In this document: in pieces, positions 16,265 through 23,985 of the stretch
Layout: each line of letters starts with the position of its first letter
Position numbering within the stretch: position 1 is the first letter of the stretch
Origin: Thermus thermamylovorans
GTDB taxonomy: Bacteria > Deinococcota > Deinococci > Deinococcales > Thermaceae
Length of the DNA stretch: 32,254 nucleotides
Assembly (NCBI RefSeq): GCF_004307015.1
Contig: NZ_SIJL01000008.1
Coordinates: forward strand, 81,047-113,300
Reading direction: 5' to 3'
Notes under the pieces: generated by a model
The model's input: only the letters and a program-made list of their open reading frames with translations
Database searches by the model: none
Told to the model about the DNA's origin: nothing
Position numbers and translations under genes: made by a program

Positions 16265-17481
16265 GCTACATCCGCCTGGAGGAGGTCTACAAGGTGTTCG
16301 GCCCCCGGGCCCGGCAGGTGGTGGAGGCCCTCCGGCAGGGCCTACCCCCGGAGAAGGGCCGGGCCCGGCACGCGGTGGGGCTCCGGGGGGTGAGCCTCGA
16401 GGTGCGGGAGGGGGAGCTTTTCGTCATCATGGGGCTTTCCGGCTCGGGCAAGTCCACCTTGCTGCGGGCGGTGAACCGCCTGGTGGAGCCCACGGCGGGG
16501 CGGGTCTGGGTGGGGGAGACCGAGGTGACGGCCCTCCCCCGAGGGGCCCTCCTCCGCTTCCGCCAGAGCACCTTCGGCATGGTCTTCCAGCACTTCGCCC
16601 TCCTCCCCCATCGCACCGTGCTGCAGAACGTGGCCTTCCCCCTGGAGCTCAAGGGCCTCCCCCGCGGGGTGCGGGAGGAGCGGGCCCGGGCCTGGCTGGA
16701 GCGGGTGGGCCTCCGGGGTTACGAGGGCCGTTACCCCGCCCAGCTTTCCGGGGGGCAGAAGCAGCGGGTGGGCCTGGCCCGGGCCCTGGCCGCCGACCCC
16801 CCGGTCCTCCTCATGGACGAGGCTTTCAGCGCCCTGGACCCCCTGATCCGCCGGGAGATGCAGGAGGAGCTCCTGCGCCTGCAGGGGGAGCTCAGGAAAA
16901 CCGTCCTCTTCGTCACCCACGACCTGGACGAGGCCCTGAGGCTCGGGGACCGCATCGCCATCCTCAAGGACGGGGCGGTGGTGCAGGTGGGCACCCCCGA
17001 GGAGATCCTGGCCCGCCCCGCGGACGCCTACGTGGCCGCCTTCGTGGAGGGGGTGAGCCCGGCCAAGGTCCTGCGGGTGGAGGGCCTCCTGCGGGAGGCG
17101 GTGACGGTGACCCTGGGCCGGGAGGGGGTGCGGGCCGCCCTGCGGCGGATGGGGCAGGCGGGGGTGGGGACGGCCTACGTCCTGGACCCCCAGGGGCGGT
17201 TCCTGGGGGTGGTGCGGGCCGAGCGCCTGGCCGAGGCCCTGCGGGAGGGGGAGGCCCAGGACCTCTCCCCCCACCTGGAGCCCCTGCCCGCCCTCGCCCC
17301 CGGGCAGAGCCTGGAGGAGGCCCTGCCCCTTTTTGGCCGGACCCCCCTGCCCCTGCCGGTGGTGGGGGAGGACGGGCGCTTCCTGGGCATCGTCACCCGG
17401 GGCCGCCTCCTCGCCGCCCTGGCGGATCGGGGTGGAACCCCTTCCAAGCCGGCCCCTCCCGGGGTAGACTCCGGGGCATGA
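16261..17481 (+). CDS. proV: Glycine betaine-type ABC transporter ATPase with CBS domains
   Basis: A 406-residue ATPase of the ProV/OpuAA type. It has Walker A GLSGSGKS (about 58-65), signature LSGGQKQR (about 162-169), Walker B VLLMDEAF (about 182-189), and a VTHDLDEA switch region. Residues about 275-400 contain a tandem CBS pair, the module that in OpuA-type importers senses ionic strength or cyclic dinucleotides and gates transport. That fits a role in osmotic adjustment. The N-terminus has the helical VVEALRQGLPPEKG segment typical of ProV. Starts and ends in ATGA overlaps with proW and the alpha-glucosidase gene place all in one transcript. Confidence 0.94.
   Translation: MSYIRLEEVYKVFGPRARQVVEALRQGLPPEKGRARHAVGLRGVSLEVREGELFVIMGLSGSGKSTLLRAVNRLVEPTAGRVWVGETEVTALPRGALLRFRQSTFGMVFQHFALLPHRTVLQNVAFPLELKGLPRGVREERARAWLERVGLRGYEGRYPAQLSGGQKQRVGLARALAADPPVLLMDEAFSALDPLIRREMQEELLRLQGELRKTVLFVTHDLDEALRLGDRIAILKDGAVVQVGTPEEILARPADAYVAAFVEGVSPAKVLRVEGLLREAVTVTLGREGVRAALRRMGQAGVGTAYVLDPQGRFLGVVRAERLAEALREGEAQDLSPHLEPLPALAPGQSLEEALPLFGRTPLPLPVVGEDGRFLGIVTRGRLLAALADRGGTPSKPAPPGVDSGA
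17465..17477 (+). promoter_or_regulatory. Possible internal leaderless-type promoter (TAGACT, 7 nt, ATG)
   Basis: TAGACT at 17465-17470, inside the end of proV, stands seven bases before the alpha-glucosidase ATG. It may allow expression independent of the transporter. The GGGG at 17473-17476 could also serve as a ribosome-binding site. Confidence 0.35.
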
Positions 17482-19067
17482 GCTGGTGGCAGGAGGCGGT
17501 GATCTACCAGGTCTACCCCCGGAGCTTCCAGGACACGGACGGGGACGGGATCGGGGACCTCGAGGGCATCCGCAGGCGGCTTCCCTACCTCAAGTCCCTG
17601 GGGGTGGGGGCCCTCTGGCTCTCCCCCTTCTACCGAAGTCCCATGCGGGACTTCGGCTACGACGTGGCCGACTACTGCCAGGTGGACCCCACCTTCGGCA
17701 CCCTGGAGGACTTCGACCGCCTCCTCCGGGAGGCCCACGCCCTGGGGCTTAAGGTGCTCCTCGACCTGGTGCCCAACCACACCTCGGACCAGCACCCCTG
17801 GTTTTTGGAATCCCGCAGCTCCCGGGAAAACCCCAAGCGGGACTGGTACATCTGGAGGGATCCCGCGCCCCAGGGCGGCCCTCCCAACAACTGGCAGAGC
17901 TTCTTCGGGGGCCCCGCCTGGACCCTGGACGAGGGGACGGGGCAGTACTACCTCCACCTCTTCCTCCCGGAGCAGCCCGACCTCAACTGGCAGAACCCCG
18001 AGGTGCGGGAGGCCATCCAGGAGGTCATGCGCTTCTGGCTTAAGCGGGGGGTGGACGGCTTCCGGGTGGACGTCCTCTGGCTCCTCGCCAAGGATCCCCT
18101 CTTCCGGGACGAGCCGGGAAGCCCCCACTGGCGCCCTGGCCTCCCCGACCGGGCCCGGCACGAGCACCCCTTCACCGAGGACCAGCCGGAGACCTACGCC
18201 TACGTGCGGGAGATGCGCCAGGTGCTGGACGCGTTCAGCGAGCCCGGGCGGGAGCGGGTCATGGTGGGGGAGATCTACCTGCCCCTTTCCCGCCTGGTGC
18301 GCTACTACCGGGCGGGGTGCCACCTCCCCTTCAACTTCAGCCTGATCACCGAGGGCCTCCCCGACTGGCGGCCCGAGAACCTCGCCCGCCTGGTGGAGGC
18401 CTACGAGGGCCTCCTCACGCGCTGGGACTGGCCCAACTGGGTCCTGGGCAACCACGACCAGCCCCGCCTGGCCTCCCGCCTGGGGGAGGCCCAGGCCCGG
18501 GTGGCGGCCACCCTCCTCTTCACCCTCAGGGGCACCCCCACCTGGTACTACGGGGACGAGCTGGCCCTGCCGGGGGTGGAGATCCCCCCGGAAAGGGTGC
18601 AGGACCCTGCCCTCCGCCGCCAGCGGGACCGCGCCCCCACCCCCCTCCTCCCCCTGGGCCGCGACCCCAGCCGTACCCCCATGCCCTGGGACGCCTCCCC
18701 CCGTGCCGGCTTCTCCACGGCGGAGCCCTGGCTCCCCCTAAACCCCGACTGGCCCACCCGGAACGTGGCCGCCCAGGAGCAAGACCCCCGCTCCATGCTG
18801 CAGTTGGTGCGCCGCCTGATCGCCTTGCGGAAGGAACCCGAGCTCCTCCACGGGGCCTACCGCACCTACCGGGCGGCAGGCGGGGTCTACGCCTACCTGC
18901 GGGGGGAGGGCTGGCTGGTGGCCCTGAACCTCACCGACCGGGCCCAGGCCCTGGACCTTCCCCGGAAGGGGCGGGTGGTCCTCTCCACCCACCTGGACCG
19001 GGAGGAGGGGGTGGGGGAGACCCTCGCCCTGCGCCCGGACGAGGGGGCGGTGGTGCGGTTAGGCTAG
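17478..19067 (+). CDS. GH13 alpha-glucosidase (oligo-1,6-glucosidase/trehalose-hydrolysing type)
   Basis: A 529-residue cytoplasmic retaining alpha-glucosidase. GH13 motifs are complete: DLVPNHTSDQHPWF (about 96-109), nucleophile Asp198 (GVDGFRVD), acid/base Glu265 (VGEIYLP) and Asp327 (LGNHDQPR). The QPDLNW motif is near 166-171. Length and order match alpha-glucosidases of Thermus that act on maltose, isomaltose and trehalose; trehalose-6-phosphate hydrolase and neopullulanase are less likely. Lying between the betaine importer and methyltransferases, and opposite otsA-otsB-treS, it would degrade stored trehalose or maltose when the solute is no longer needed. Precise linkage preference cannot be read from sequence. 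Confidence 0.88.
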   Translation: MSWWQEAVIYQVYPRSFQDTDGDGIGDLEGIRRRLPYLKSLGVGALWLSPFYRSPMRDFGYDVADYCQVDPTFGTLEDFDRLLREAHALGLKVLLDLVPNHTSDQHPWFLESRSSRENPKRDWYIWRDPAPQGGPPNNWQSFFGGPAWTLDEGTGQYYLHLFLPEQPDLNWQNPEVREAIQEVMRFWLKRGVDGFRVDVLWLLAKDPLFRDEPGSPHWRPGLPDRARHEHPFTEDQPETYAYVREMRQVLDAFSEPGRERVMVGEIYLPLSRLVRYYRAGCHLPFNFSLITEGLPDWRPENLARLVEAYEGLLTRWDWPNWVLGNHDQPRLASRLGEAQARVAATLLFTLRGTPTWYYGDELALPGVEIPPERVQDPALRRQRDRAPTPLLPLGRDPSRTPMPWDASPRAGFSTAEPWLPLNPDWPTRNVAAQEQDPRSMLQLVRRLIALRKEPELLHGAYRTYRAAGGVYAYLRGEGWLVALNLTDRAQALDLPRKGRVVLSTHLDREEGVGETLALRPDEGAVVRLG

Positions 19068-19071
19068 GGGC
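19060..19071 (+). promoter_or_regulatory. Leaderless-type promoter (TAGGCT, 6 nt, ATG)
   Basis: TAGGCT at 19060-19065 overlaps the stop region of the alpha-glucosidase gene and stands exactly six bases before the methyltransferase ATG at 19072. The AGGGG in between could instead be a ribosome-binding site. Confidence 0.4.
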
Positions 19072-19713
19072 ATGGAGGACCTCTTCGCGGGGATGGCCGA
19101 GGGGTACGAGGCCTGGTACGAGACCCCCTTGGGGGCCTTCGCCATCGCCGAGGAGGAGCGGGCCCTGAAGGCCCTCCTCCCCCCCGGGGAGAGCCTCCTG
19201 GAGGTGGGGGCAGGGACGGGGTACTGGCTCAGGCGGCTTCCCTACCCCAGGAAGGTGGCCCTGGAGCCCTCCCCCGACATGCTCCGGGTGGGGCGGGCGA
19301 GGACGCCGGAGGCGGCGTGGGTGGCGGGCCGGGGGGAGGCTCTGCCCTTTCCGGAGGGGAGCTTTGACGTGGTCCTGGTCTTCACCGTGCTGGAGTTTGT
19401 GGAGGACGTGGGGAAAACCCTTTCCGAGGCGAGAAGGGTCCTGCGGCGCGGGGGAAGCCTGCTGGTGGGGATCCTCGAGGCCCTCTCCCCCTGGGGGGCC
19501 CTTTACCGCCGCCTGGGGGAGGAGGGGGTAAAGCCCTGGAGCGGGGCCCGCCTCCTCACCCGGGAGGACCTCCGCCGGCTCCTGGGCCCCCCGGAGGCCG
19601 AGGGGGAGGCGGTCTTCCTGGCCCCCGAGGCCAGGCCCCCCTTCGGGGAGGCGGACGCCGCCGGCAGGCGGGCGGGGAACCGGCCTGCCCTATACTTGGG
19701 GAGATGGCGGTGA
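19072..19713 (+). CDS. Class I SAM-dependent methyltransferase
   Basis: A 213-residue Rossmann-fold methyltransferase. Motif I is LLEVGAGTG (about 42-50). An acidic post-I residue lies in ALEPSPDM, and LPFPEGSFDVVL (about 91-102) and VLRRGGSLLVG follow. The N-terminal FAGMAEGYEAWYETPLG is typical of UbiE/BioC-type small-molecule methyltransferases. Substrate is unknown. It lies five bases after the alpha-glucosidase and overlaps a second methyltransferase by 10 bases; both share the segment LPFPEGSFD. Whether they work on the same substrate, or relate to the solute island, cannot be said. Confidence 0.85.
   Translation: MEDLFAGMAEGYEAWYETPLGAFAIAEEERALKALLPPGESLLEVGAGTGYWLRRLPYPRKVALEPSPDMLRVGRARTPEAAWVAGRGEALPFPEGSFDVVLVFTVLEFVEDVGKTLSEARRVLRRGGSLLVGILEALSPWGALYRRLGEEGVKPWSGARLLTREDLRRLLGPPEAEGEAVFLAPEARPPFGEADAAGRRAGNRPALYLGRWR
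19691..19703 (+). promoter_or_regulatory. Leaderless-type promoter (TATACT, 7 nt, ATG)
   Basis: TATACT at 19691-19696 lies within the end of the upstream methyltransferase gene, seven bases before ATG at 19704. The GGGGAG just before the ATG could also support leadered translation. Confidence 0.45.
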
Positions 19714-20498
19714 AGGCCCTCTTCGCCCTCTACCCCCTGCTACAGGGGGACTTCCGGGCGGTGGAAAAGGCCCTCTCGGCCCTGGAGGCGAGCGGGGTGG
19801 CCTACCGGGTCTTCCCCACCCACACCGAGCTCTCCGGGGAGGAGGAGGGGGTCTTCCAGGCCCTGAAGGCGGCCTACCTGGCCGCGGCGGAGGAGGGGGG
19901 TACGGTCCTCTGGGCCCTCCTTACCAACGCCTGCGAGACGAGGGACCCCTTCCGCCAGCCGGAGCGGCTGGCCCGCTTTCCCCCCCTGGAGATCGCCCGG
20001 AAGGCCCTGGAGGGCCTCGAGGCCCGAAGCGCCCTGGACCTGGGCACGGGAACCGGGGTCTTCGCCGAGGCCTTCGCCCGCTTGGGCCTCTTCGCCGTGG
20101 GGGTGGACCCTCGGGCCGACCGCCTGGAGGTGGCCCGGGCCCGGGTCCCTGGGGCCCGCTTCCTGGAGGGCCGCGCCGAGGAGCTCCCCTTCCCCGAGGG
20201 GAGCTTCGACCTGGCCTTCTTCGGCCTCAGCCTCCACCACCTGGACCCCCTCCCCGCCCTCCGGGAGGCGGCCCGGGTGGCCTGGCGGGTGGCGGTCCTG
20301 GAGTGGCCCCACCGGGAGGAAGGGGTGGGCCCTCCCCTGGAAAGGCGGTTCACCCCGGAGGCCCTGGCCGCCCTCTTCCAGCAGGCCCTGGGGAGCCCGC
20401 CCCGCCTTTGGCAGGAGGCGGGCTACCTCTTGGCCCTCTGGGAAAGGGGCGGTGGCGGGACCTTGGGGGAGGACCAGGAGCTGCCGCAAGGGCTTTGA
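19704..20498 (+). CDS. Fusion of a YkoF/UPF0045-like domain with a SAM-dependent methyltransferase
   Basis: A 264-residue two-domain protein. Residues 1-80 resemble the YkoF/MTH1187 (UPF0045) family: a LFALYPL strand, a helix, FPTHTELSGEEEGVFQALKAA, and a terminal strand ending in TNAC. Stand-alone members bind thiamine or similar ligands. Residues about 100-250 form a class I methyltransferase with SALDLGTGTG (about 109-117), an acidic residue in GVDPRADR, LPFPEGSFDLAFF and LHHLDPLP. The reading frame is continuous across the junction, with no sign of frameshift. It starts 10 bases inside the preceding methyltransferase gene. Substrate is unknown. Domain recognition of the N-terminal part is from motif memory only. 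Confidence 0.75.
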   Translation: MAVKALFALYPLLQGDFRAVEKALSALEASGVAYRVFPTHTELSGEEEGVFQALKAAYLAAAEEGGTVLWALLTNACETRDPFRQPERLARFPPLEIARKALEGLEARSALDLGTGTGVFAEAFARLGLFAVGVDPRADRLEVARARVPGARFLEGRAEELPFPEGSFDLAFFGLSLHHLDPLPALREAARVAWRVAVLEWPHREEGVGPPLERRFTPEALAALFQQALGSPPRLWQEAGYLLALWERGGGGTLGEDQELPQGL

Positions 20499-20610
20499 CC
20501 CCTCTCCGCGCTGGTTCCATCAGCGTGGGGGCCACGGCGGAAGGACGGGCGGACCTCTTTGGAGCGGAAGGGGGGAGGATGGGGCGACAAAGGGTATCGC
20601 ACCCTCCCCT
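20499..20610. other. Convergent intergenic region with two weak hairpins
   Basis: This 112-bp gap separates the ends of the methyltransferase and glpD genes. CCGCGCTG (20506-20513) can pair with CAGCGTGG (20521-20528) with one G-T pair, as a rightward hairpin without a U tract. AGGGT (20591-20595) pairs with ACCCT (20601-20605), just past the glpD stop, as a weak leftward hairpin. No gene is supported here. Confidence 0.35.
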
Positions 20611-22176
20611 TTACCCTAGGAGGGAGGGGCTGTAGGCGGAGCGCCACACCCCTCGGTAGCGCTCCACCTCTGCCTGCCAGCGGGTTTCGTCCCAGCCCAG
20701 GGCGGGTTGCAACCAGGGGCGGAGACGCTCCAAGAGGGGGATGCCCCCTTCGGGCAGCGTGAGCCCCAGGCGGACGCGGCGGAGGAGGAGGTCGTCCAGG
20801 TGGACCACCCCTTCCCTTTCGGCAGCCCAGCGCACCTCTGCCCAGAGGGTGCGGGTTCCCGGGATGGCCTCCAGCTCACCCGGCCTGGCGGTGCGGATCA
20901 TGGCGGCAGCGGCTTCAGGCCCGTACCGCGCCAAGAGGCGGAGGTGCCAGGGGTCTTCCAGTTGCAGGATCCCTTCAGCCTCCCTCTTCCCTAGGGATGT
21001 TCTGGCCCTGCGCGGGGGCTCTCCCAGCCTTCCCCGCACCCGGGCCAAGGCGGCGCGGGCCATGGTCCAAAAGGTGGTTAGTTTACCCCCGGTTACCGTG
21101 AGGAGGCCCTCGTCCCAAAGGGCGTGGTCCCGGGGCTCCCGGGAAGGGTCCTTCTTCCCCGTGGCTACCACAGGGCGTACCCCGGAAAAGGTGACGAGGA
21201 CATCCCTTTGGGAGAGGCCGAGGTCGGGGAAGAGGTGCTGGACGGCAGCCAGGAGGTACTCCCCCTCCTCGGGGTGGATGCGGGGTTCCCCCTCTAGGCC
21301 CTCCCGGTGGTCCACGTCCGTGGTGCCCACCAGGGTGACCCCCTCCCAGGGGAGGGCGTAGAGGGGCCTGCCGTCCCGAGGATGGAAGAAGGAGACCCCC
21401 AGGGCCAGGGGCACCCGCCAGGCGGGGAAGAGGAGGTGGCTTCCCCGCAAGGGGCGCAGCCTCGGGGGATGCCCCAGGCGGCCCCGCAGAATGTCGGCCC
21501 AGGCCCCCGTGGCGTTGACCACCACCCGGGCCCATACCTCAGCGGTGCGACCCGTGAGGAGATCCTGCACCACCACCCCTTCCACCCGGCCTGAGCGGGT
21601 TTGGCAGAACCCTTCCACGCGGGCGTAGTTGAGGGCCGAGGCCCCGGCCGCCACCGCTTCCCCCAAAAGCCGCAGCACCAGCCGGGCATCGTCGGTGAGG
21701 GCATCTTGGTACACAAACCCCCCGCGGAGACCCTCCTCCCGGATGCGGGGGGCGAGGGCCCTTAGGGCCTCCACCCCCAGGCCCCGGTGGGTGCGGCGCA
21801 AGGCCATGGCGTCGTACAGGAGAAGCCCTAGGCCGAGAAGGGGGTAACCCACGGGGCCGCGCTGGTAGACAGGCAGCAAGAGCCCCAAGGGGTTCACCAG
21901 CCCGGGGAACTCCCGCAGGAGGCGCTCCCGGTCCCTCACCGCGCGCCAGGTTACCCGGAACTGGCCCTGCCGCAGGTAGCGTAGCCCCCCGTGTACCAGC
22001 TTGCCCGAACGGCTCGAGGTTCCCGAGGCGAAATCCCCCCCTTCCAAGAGGAGGGCGCGGAACCCCTGGCGGCTGGCCTCCCAAAGGAGACCCGCCCCCG
22101 TGATCCCCCCTCCGACCACCACCAGGTCCCAGGCTTGGCCTAAAGAGGACCAGACCGTATCCCGATCCCACGGCAT
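20611..22176 (-). CDS. glpD: Aerobic glycerol-3-phosphate dehydrogenase (FAD)
   Basis: A 521-residue flavoprotein that oxidises sn-glycerol-3-phosphate to dihydroxyacetone phosphate at the membrane and passes electrons to quinone. The dinucleotide-binding motif VVGGGITGAG is at about residues 20-29, followed by GGDFASGTSSRSGKLVHGG and LRYLRQGQ, the glpD signature. An FAD-proximal GVRPV and VTGGKLTTF motif appears later. Length is normal. The ATG has GGAGG about six bases upstream and lies 10 bases after the stop of an alkyl-DHAP-synthase-like gene, so the two are co-transcribed. GC content and codon choice are visibly less extreme than in neighbouring genes, suggesting later acquisition. Confidence 0.93.
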   Translation of the reverse strand: MPWDRDTVWSSLGQAWDLVVVGGGITGAGLLWEASRQGFRALLLEGGDFASGTSSRSGKLVHGGLRYLRQGQFRVTWRAVRDRERLLREFPGLVNPLGLLLPVYQRGPVGYPLLGLGLLLYDAMALRRTHRGLGVEALRALAPRIREEGLRGGFVYQDALTDDARLVLRLLGEAVAAGASALNYARVEGFCQTRSGRVEGVVVQDLLTGRTAEVWARVVVNATGAWADILRGRLGHPPRLRPLRGSHLLFPAWRVPLALGVSFFHPRDGRPLYALPWEGVTLVGTTDVDHREGLEGEPRIHPEEGEYLLAAVQHLFPDLGLSQRDVLVTFSGVRPVVATGKKDPSREPRDHALWDEGLLTVTGGKLTTFWTMARAALARVRGRLGEPPRRARTSLGKREAEGILQLEDPWHLRLLARYGPEAAAAMIRTARPGELEAIPGTRTLWAEVRWAAEREGVVHLDDLLLRRVRLGLTLPEGGIPLLERLRPWLQPALGWDETRWQAEVERYRGVWRSAYSPSLLG

Positions 22177-22186
22177 GCCGTCCTCC

Positions 22187-23776
22187 CTAGACCAGCTTGC
22201 CGGGGTTCATGAGGCCCCAGGGGTCCAGGGCGCGGCACAGGGCCCGGAGGGCTTCCAGCCCCCAAGGGCCCTTCTCCGCTTCCAGGTAGGGCAGGTGGTC
22301 CGTCCCCACCCCGTGCTGGTGGCTAATGGTGCCCCCGTGGGCCACGATGGCCTGGCTGGCGGCCGCCTTGAGCTTGCGCCAACGGGCCAGGTTGGTCCCG
22401 GGGTCCCGGTGAAGGCGGAAGAGGTAGGTGGTGTAAAGGTTGGCGCCCGTGGGATACACCCGGGAGAGGTGGGAAAAGGCGTAGACCCGCTCGCCCTCCT
22501 CCCCTAGGGCCTCGCGGAGAACGGCTTCCACCGCCAAAAGAAGGCGGGGCACTTGGTTCCAGGTGCCCGCGGTTTCCAGCGTATCCACGGCATACCCCAT
22601 CTCCCAAAGGGTGTTGCGCAGGTAGGGCTGGCGGAAACGGTGGTGGGCCCAGAAGCGGCCTGGAGCCTGGCCCGCGTACACCCCGCCGTGGGCCCGGGCG
22701 ATCCCTAGGGCTTCCCCCAGAGCCTGGGAAACCCTGGCCCGGGTTCCCGAGGCCCCTAGGAGCAGGAGGGCCCTTCCCGGCCCGGCTCCCCGGAGGGCCA
22801 GCCAGGCCTCCAGGAGGGCGAGGCCCCGGCTCTGCCCGGCCAGGGCCAGGTTCACCGCCGTCTCCTCGGGGGTGCTCAAGCGCACCAGGCTGAGGGGCAC
22901 CTCCTCCTGGGCCATGCGCCGCACCGCCTCGAGGCCTTCCCCAAACTCCCGGAAAAACACCGCCGCGAAGGCCTCCGCCTTGGGCAAGGGGCGGATGCGC
23001 ACCGTTGCCTCGGTGAGGACGCCGAGCCGACCTTCGGAGCCCAAGGCCGCCTGCTTGAGGTCGGGTCCGGCGGCGGAGGCGGGAAAGGAGGGAAGGAGGA
23101 GGGTTCCGGCCGGGGCCTCCAGCCGCCCGCCGGCGAAGAGGTCCTCGATCCTCCCGTACCGCAGGGACTCCTGCCCTACGGAGCGGGTGGCCACCCACCC
23201 CCCCAGGGTGGAGTAGGGGAAGGACTGGGGGAAGTGGCCCAAGGTGAAGCCCCAGGCCCGCAGCTGGGCCTCCAGGTCCGGCCCCTGAACCCCCGCCTCA
23301 AAGGTGGCGAGAAGGCTTTTTTCGTCCAGCCGCAGGAGCCGGTTCATCCGACGGAGGTCCAAGGAGAGCACGGGGGCTTCTCCGGGGAGAACCGATACCT
23401 GGCCCGCCACGCTGGTCCCCCCGCCATAGGGGATAACCCGGGCCCCAACCTCTCGGGCGTACGCCAAAAGCGCCCGCACCTCCTCGTTGGTGGTGGGGAA
23501 GGCCACCCCATCGGGGAAGGCCGGGATCTGGCCGCTCCGGAGGAAGATCCAGTCGGGTAAGCTCTGCCCCCGGGCGTGGCGGAGCCGCTCCTCGGGATCG
23601 GGGCTCACCAGGGGATGGGGAGGCAGACGGGAGGGAGGGACACGGGAGAGGACCTCCTCGAGGGTAGCCTCCCGGGGAAGCGTTCCGGGGCCCAGCTGCT
23701 CCTGGAGGAGGACCCGGGCCTTTTCCGATAGGGGGAAGACCACCCCCTCCTCACCCCAGCCGTTCCAGCGGCGCAT
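22187..23776 (-). CDS. FAD-binding oxidase/alkyldihydroxyacetonephosphate-synthase-like protein
   Basis: A 529-residue VAO/PCMH-fold flavoprotein. It opens with MRRWNGWG, typical of AGPS-like proteins. The FAD pyrophosphate motif PYGGGTSVAGQ is at about 117-126 and LGGWVATRSVGQESLRYG at about 191-208. It ends with SRVYPTGANLY and ISHQHGVG near 484-491, which aligns with the His-rich active-site motif of alkylglycerone-phosphate synthase; one His is Gln here. AGPS exchanges the acyl group of acyl-DHAP for a fatty alcohol in ether-lipid synthesis, but bacterial relatives also include D-lactate and glycolate dehydrogenases. Pairing with glpD, which makes DHAP, favours a role at glycerol-phosphate level. 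Exact reaction is unproven. Confidence 0.78.
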   Translation of the reverse strand: MRRWNGWGEEGVVFPLSEKARVLLQEQLGPGTLPREATLEEVLSRVPPSRLPPHPLVSPDPEERLRHARGQSLPDWIFLRSGQIPAFPDGVAFPTTNEEVRALLAYAREVGARVIPYGGGTSVAGQVSVLPGEAPVLSLDLRRMNRLLRLDEKSLLATFEAGVQGPDLEAQLRAWGFTLGHFPQSFPYSTLGGWVATRSVGQESLRYGRIEDLFAGGRLEAPAGTLLLPSFPASAAGPDLKQAALGSEGRLGVLTEATVRIRPLPKAEAFAAVFFREFGEGLEAVRRMAQEEVPLSLVRLSTPEETAVNLALAGQSRGLALLEAWLALRGAGPGRALLLLGASGTRARVSQALGEALGIARAHGGVYAGQAPGRFWAHHRFRQPYLRNTLWEMGYAVDTLETAGTWNQVPRLLLAVEAVLREALGEEGERVYAFSHLSRVYPTGANLYTTYLFRLHRDPGTNLARWRKLKAAASQAIVAHGGTISHQHGVGTDHLPYLEAEKGPWGLEALRALCRALDPWGLMNPGKLV

Positions 23777-23787
23777 GGCCTACCCCT

Positions 23788-23793
23788 AGTATG
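23788..23793 (-). promoter_or_regulatory. Possible -10 element of the AGPS-like/glpD unit
   Basis: On the minus strand CATACT lies 11 bases before the ATG at 23776, next to ATGCAT, in an AT-richer patch. No convincing -35 is seen. Confidence 0.3.
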
Positions 23794-23824
23794 CATAACC
23801 CGAGCCCCCGCTTATGGGAAGAGG

Positions 23825-23841
23825 CGGTGCGCCTTTTTAAA
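23825..23841 (+). terminator. Small hairpin with T-run on the plus strand
   Basis: AGGCG and CGCCT surround GTG, followed by a run of T (region GCGCCTTTTTAAAAG). It looks like an intrinsic terminator in the plus direction, yet no plus-strand gene ends here. It may block antisense transcription into the tRNA or be chance. The gap 23777-23897 holds no gene. Confidence 0.3.
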
Positions 23842-23862
23842 AGCCCCCGTGGCCCTTCCCCA

Positions 23863-23894
23863 GAAAAATCAAGGCCAAGCCCAGGGGCTTGGCC
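23863..23894 (-). terminator. Intrinsic terminator of the lnt/tRNA-Leu transcript
   Basis: GGCCAAGCCC (23873-23882) and GGGCTTGGCC (23885-23894) pair perfectly. On the minus strand the stem is followed by TTGATTTTTC. It starts four bases after the CCA end of tRNA-Leu and is the best intrinsic terminator in the window. Confidence 0.85.
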
Positions 23895-23897
23895 CTT

Positions 23898-23985
23898 TGG
23901 TGCCGGGGGCGGGACTCGAACCCGCACGCCCTCCGCGGGCAACAGATTTTGAGTCTGCCGCGTCTACCGGTTCCGCCACCCCGGC
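23898..23985 (-). tRNA. tRNA-Leu (anticodon CAA)
   Basis: An 88-nt class II tRNA including an encoded CCA. The acceptor arm GCCGGGG pairs with CCCCGGC, followed by discriminator A and CCA. The anticodon loop CTCAAAA, between GCAGA and TCTGT, gives anticodon CAA, which reads the Leu codon TTG. A long variable arm with GCCC/GGGC stem and the T-arm GGTTCGAGTCC confirm tRNA-Leu. Its first 22 bases overlap the 3' end of lnt on the same strand, and no separate promoter is apparent, so it is probably excised from a common transcript. Confidence 0.95.
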
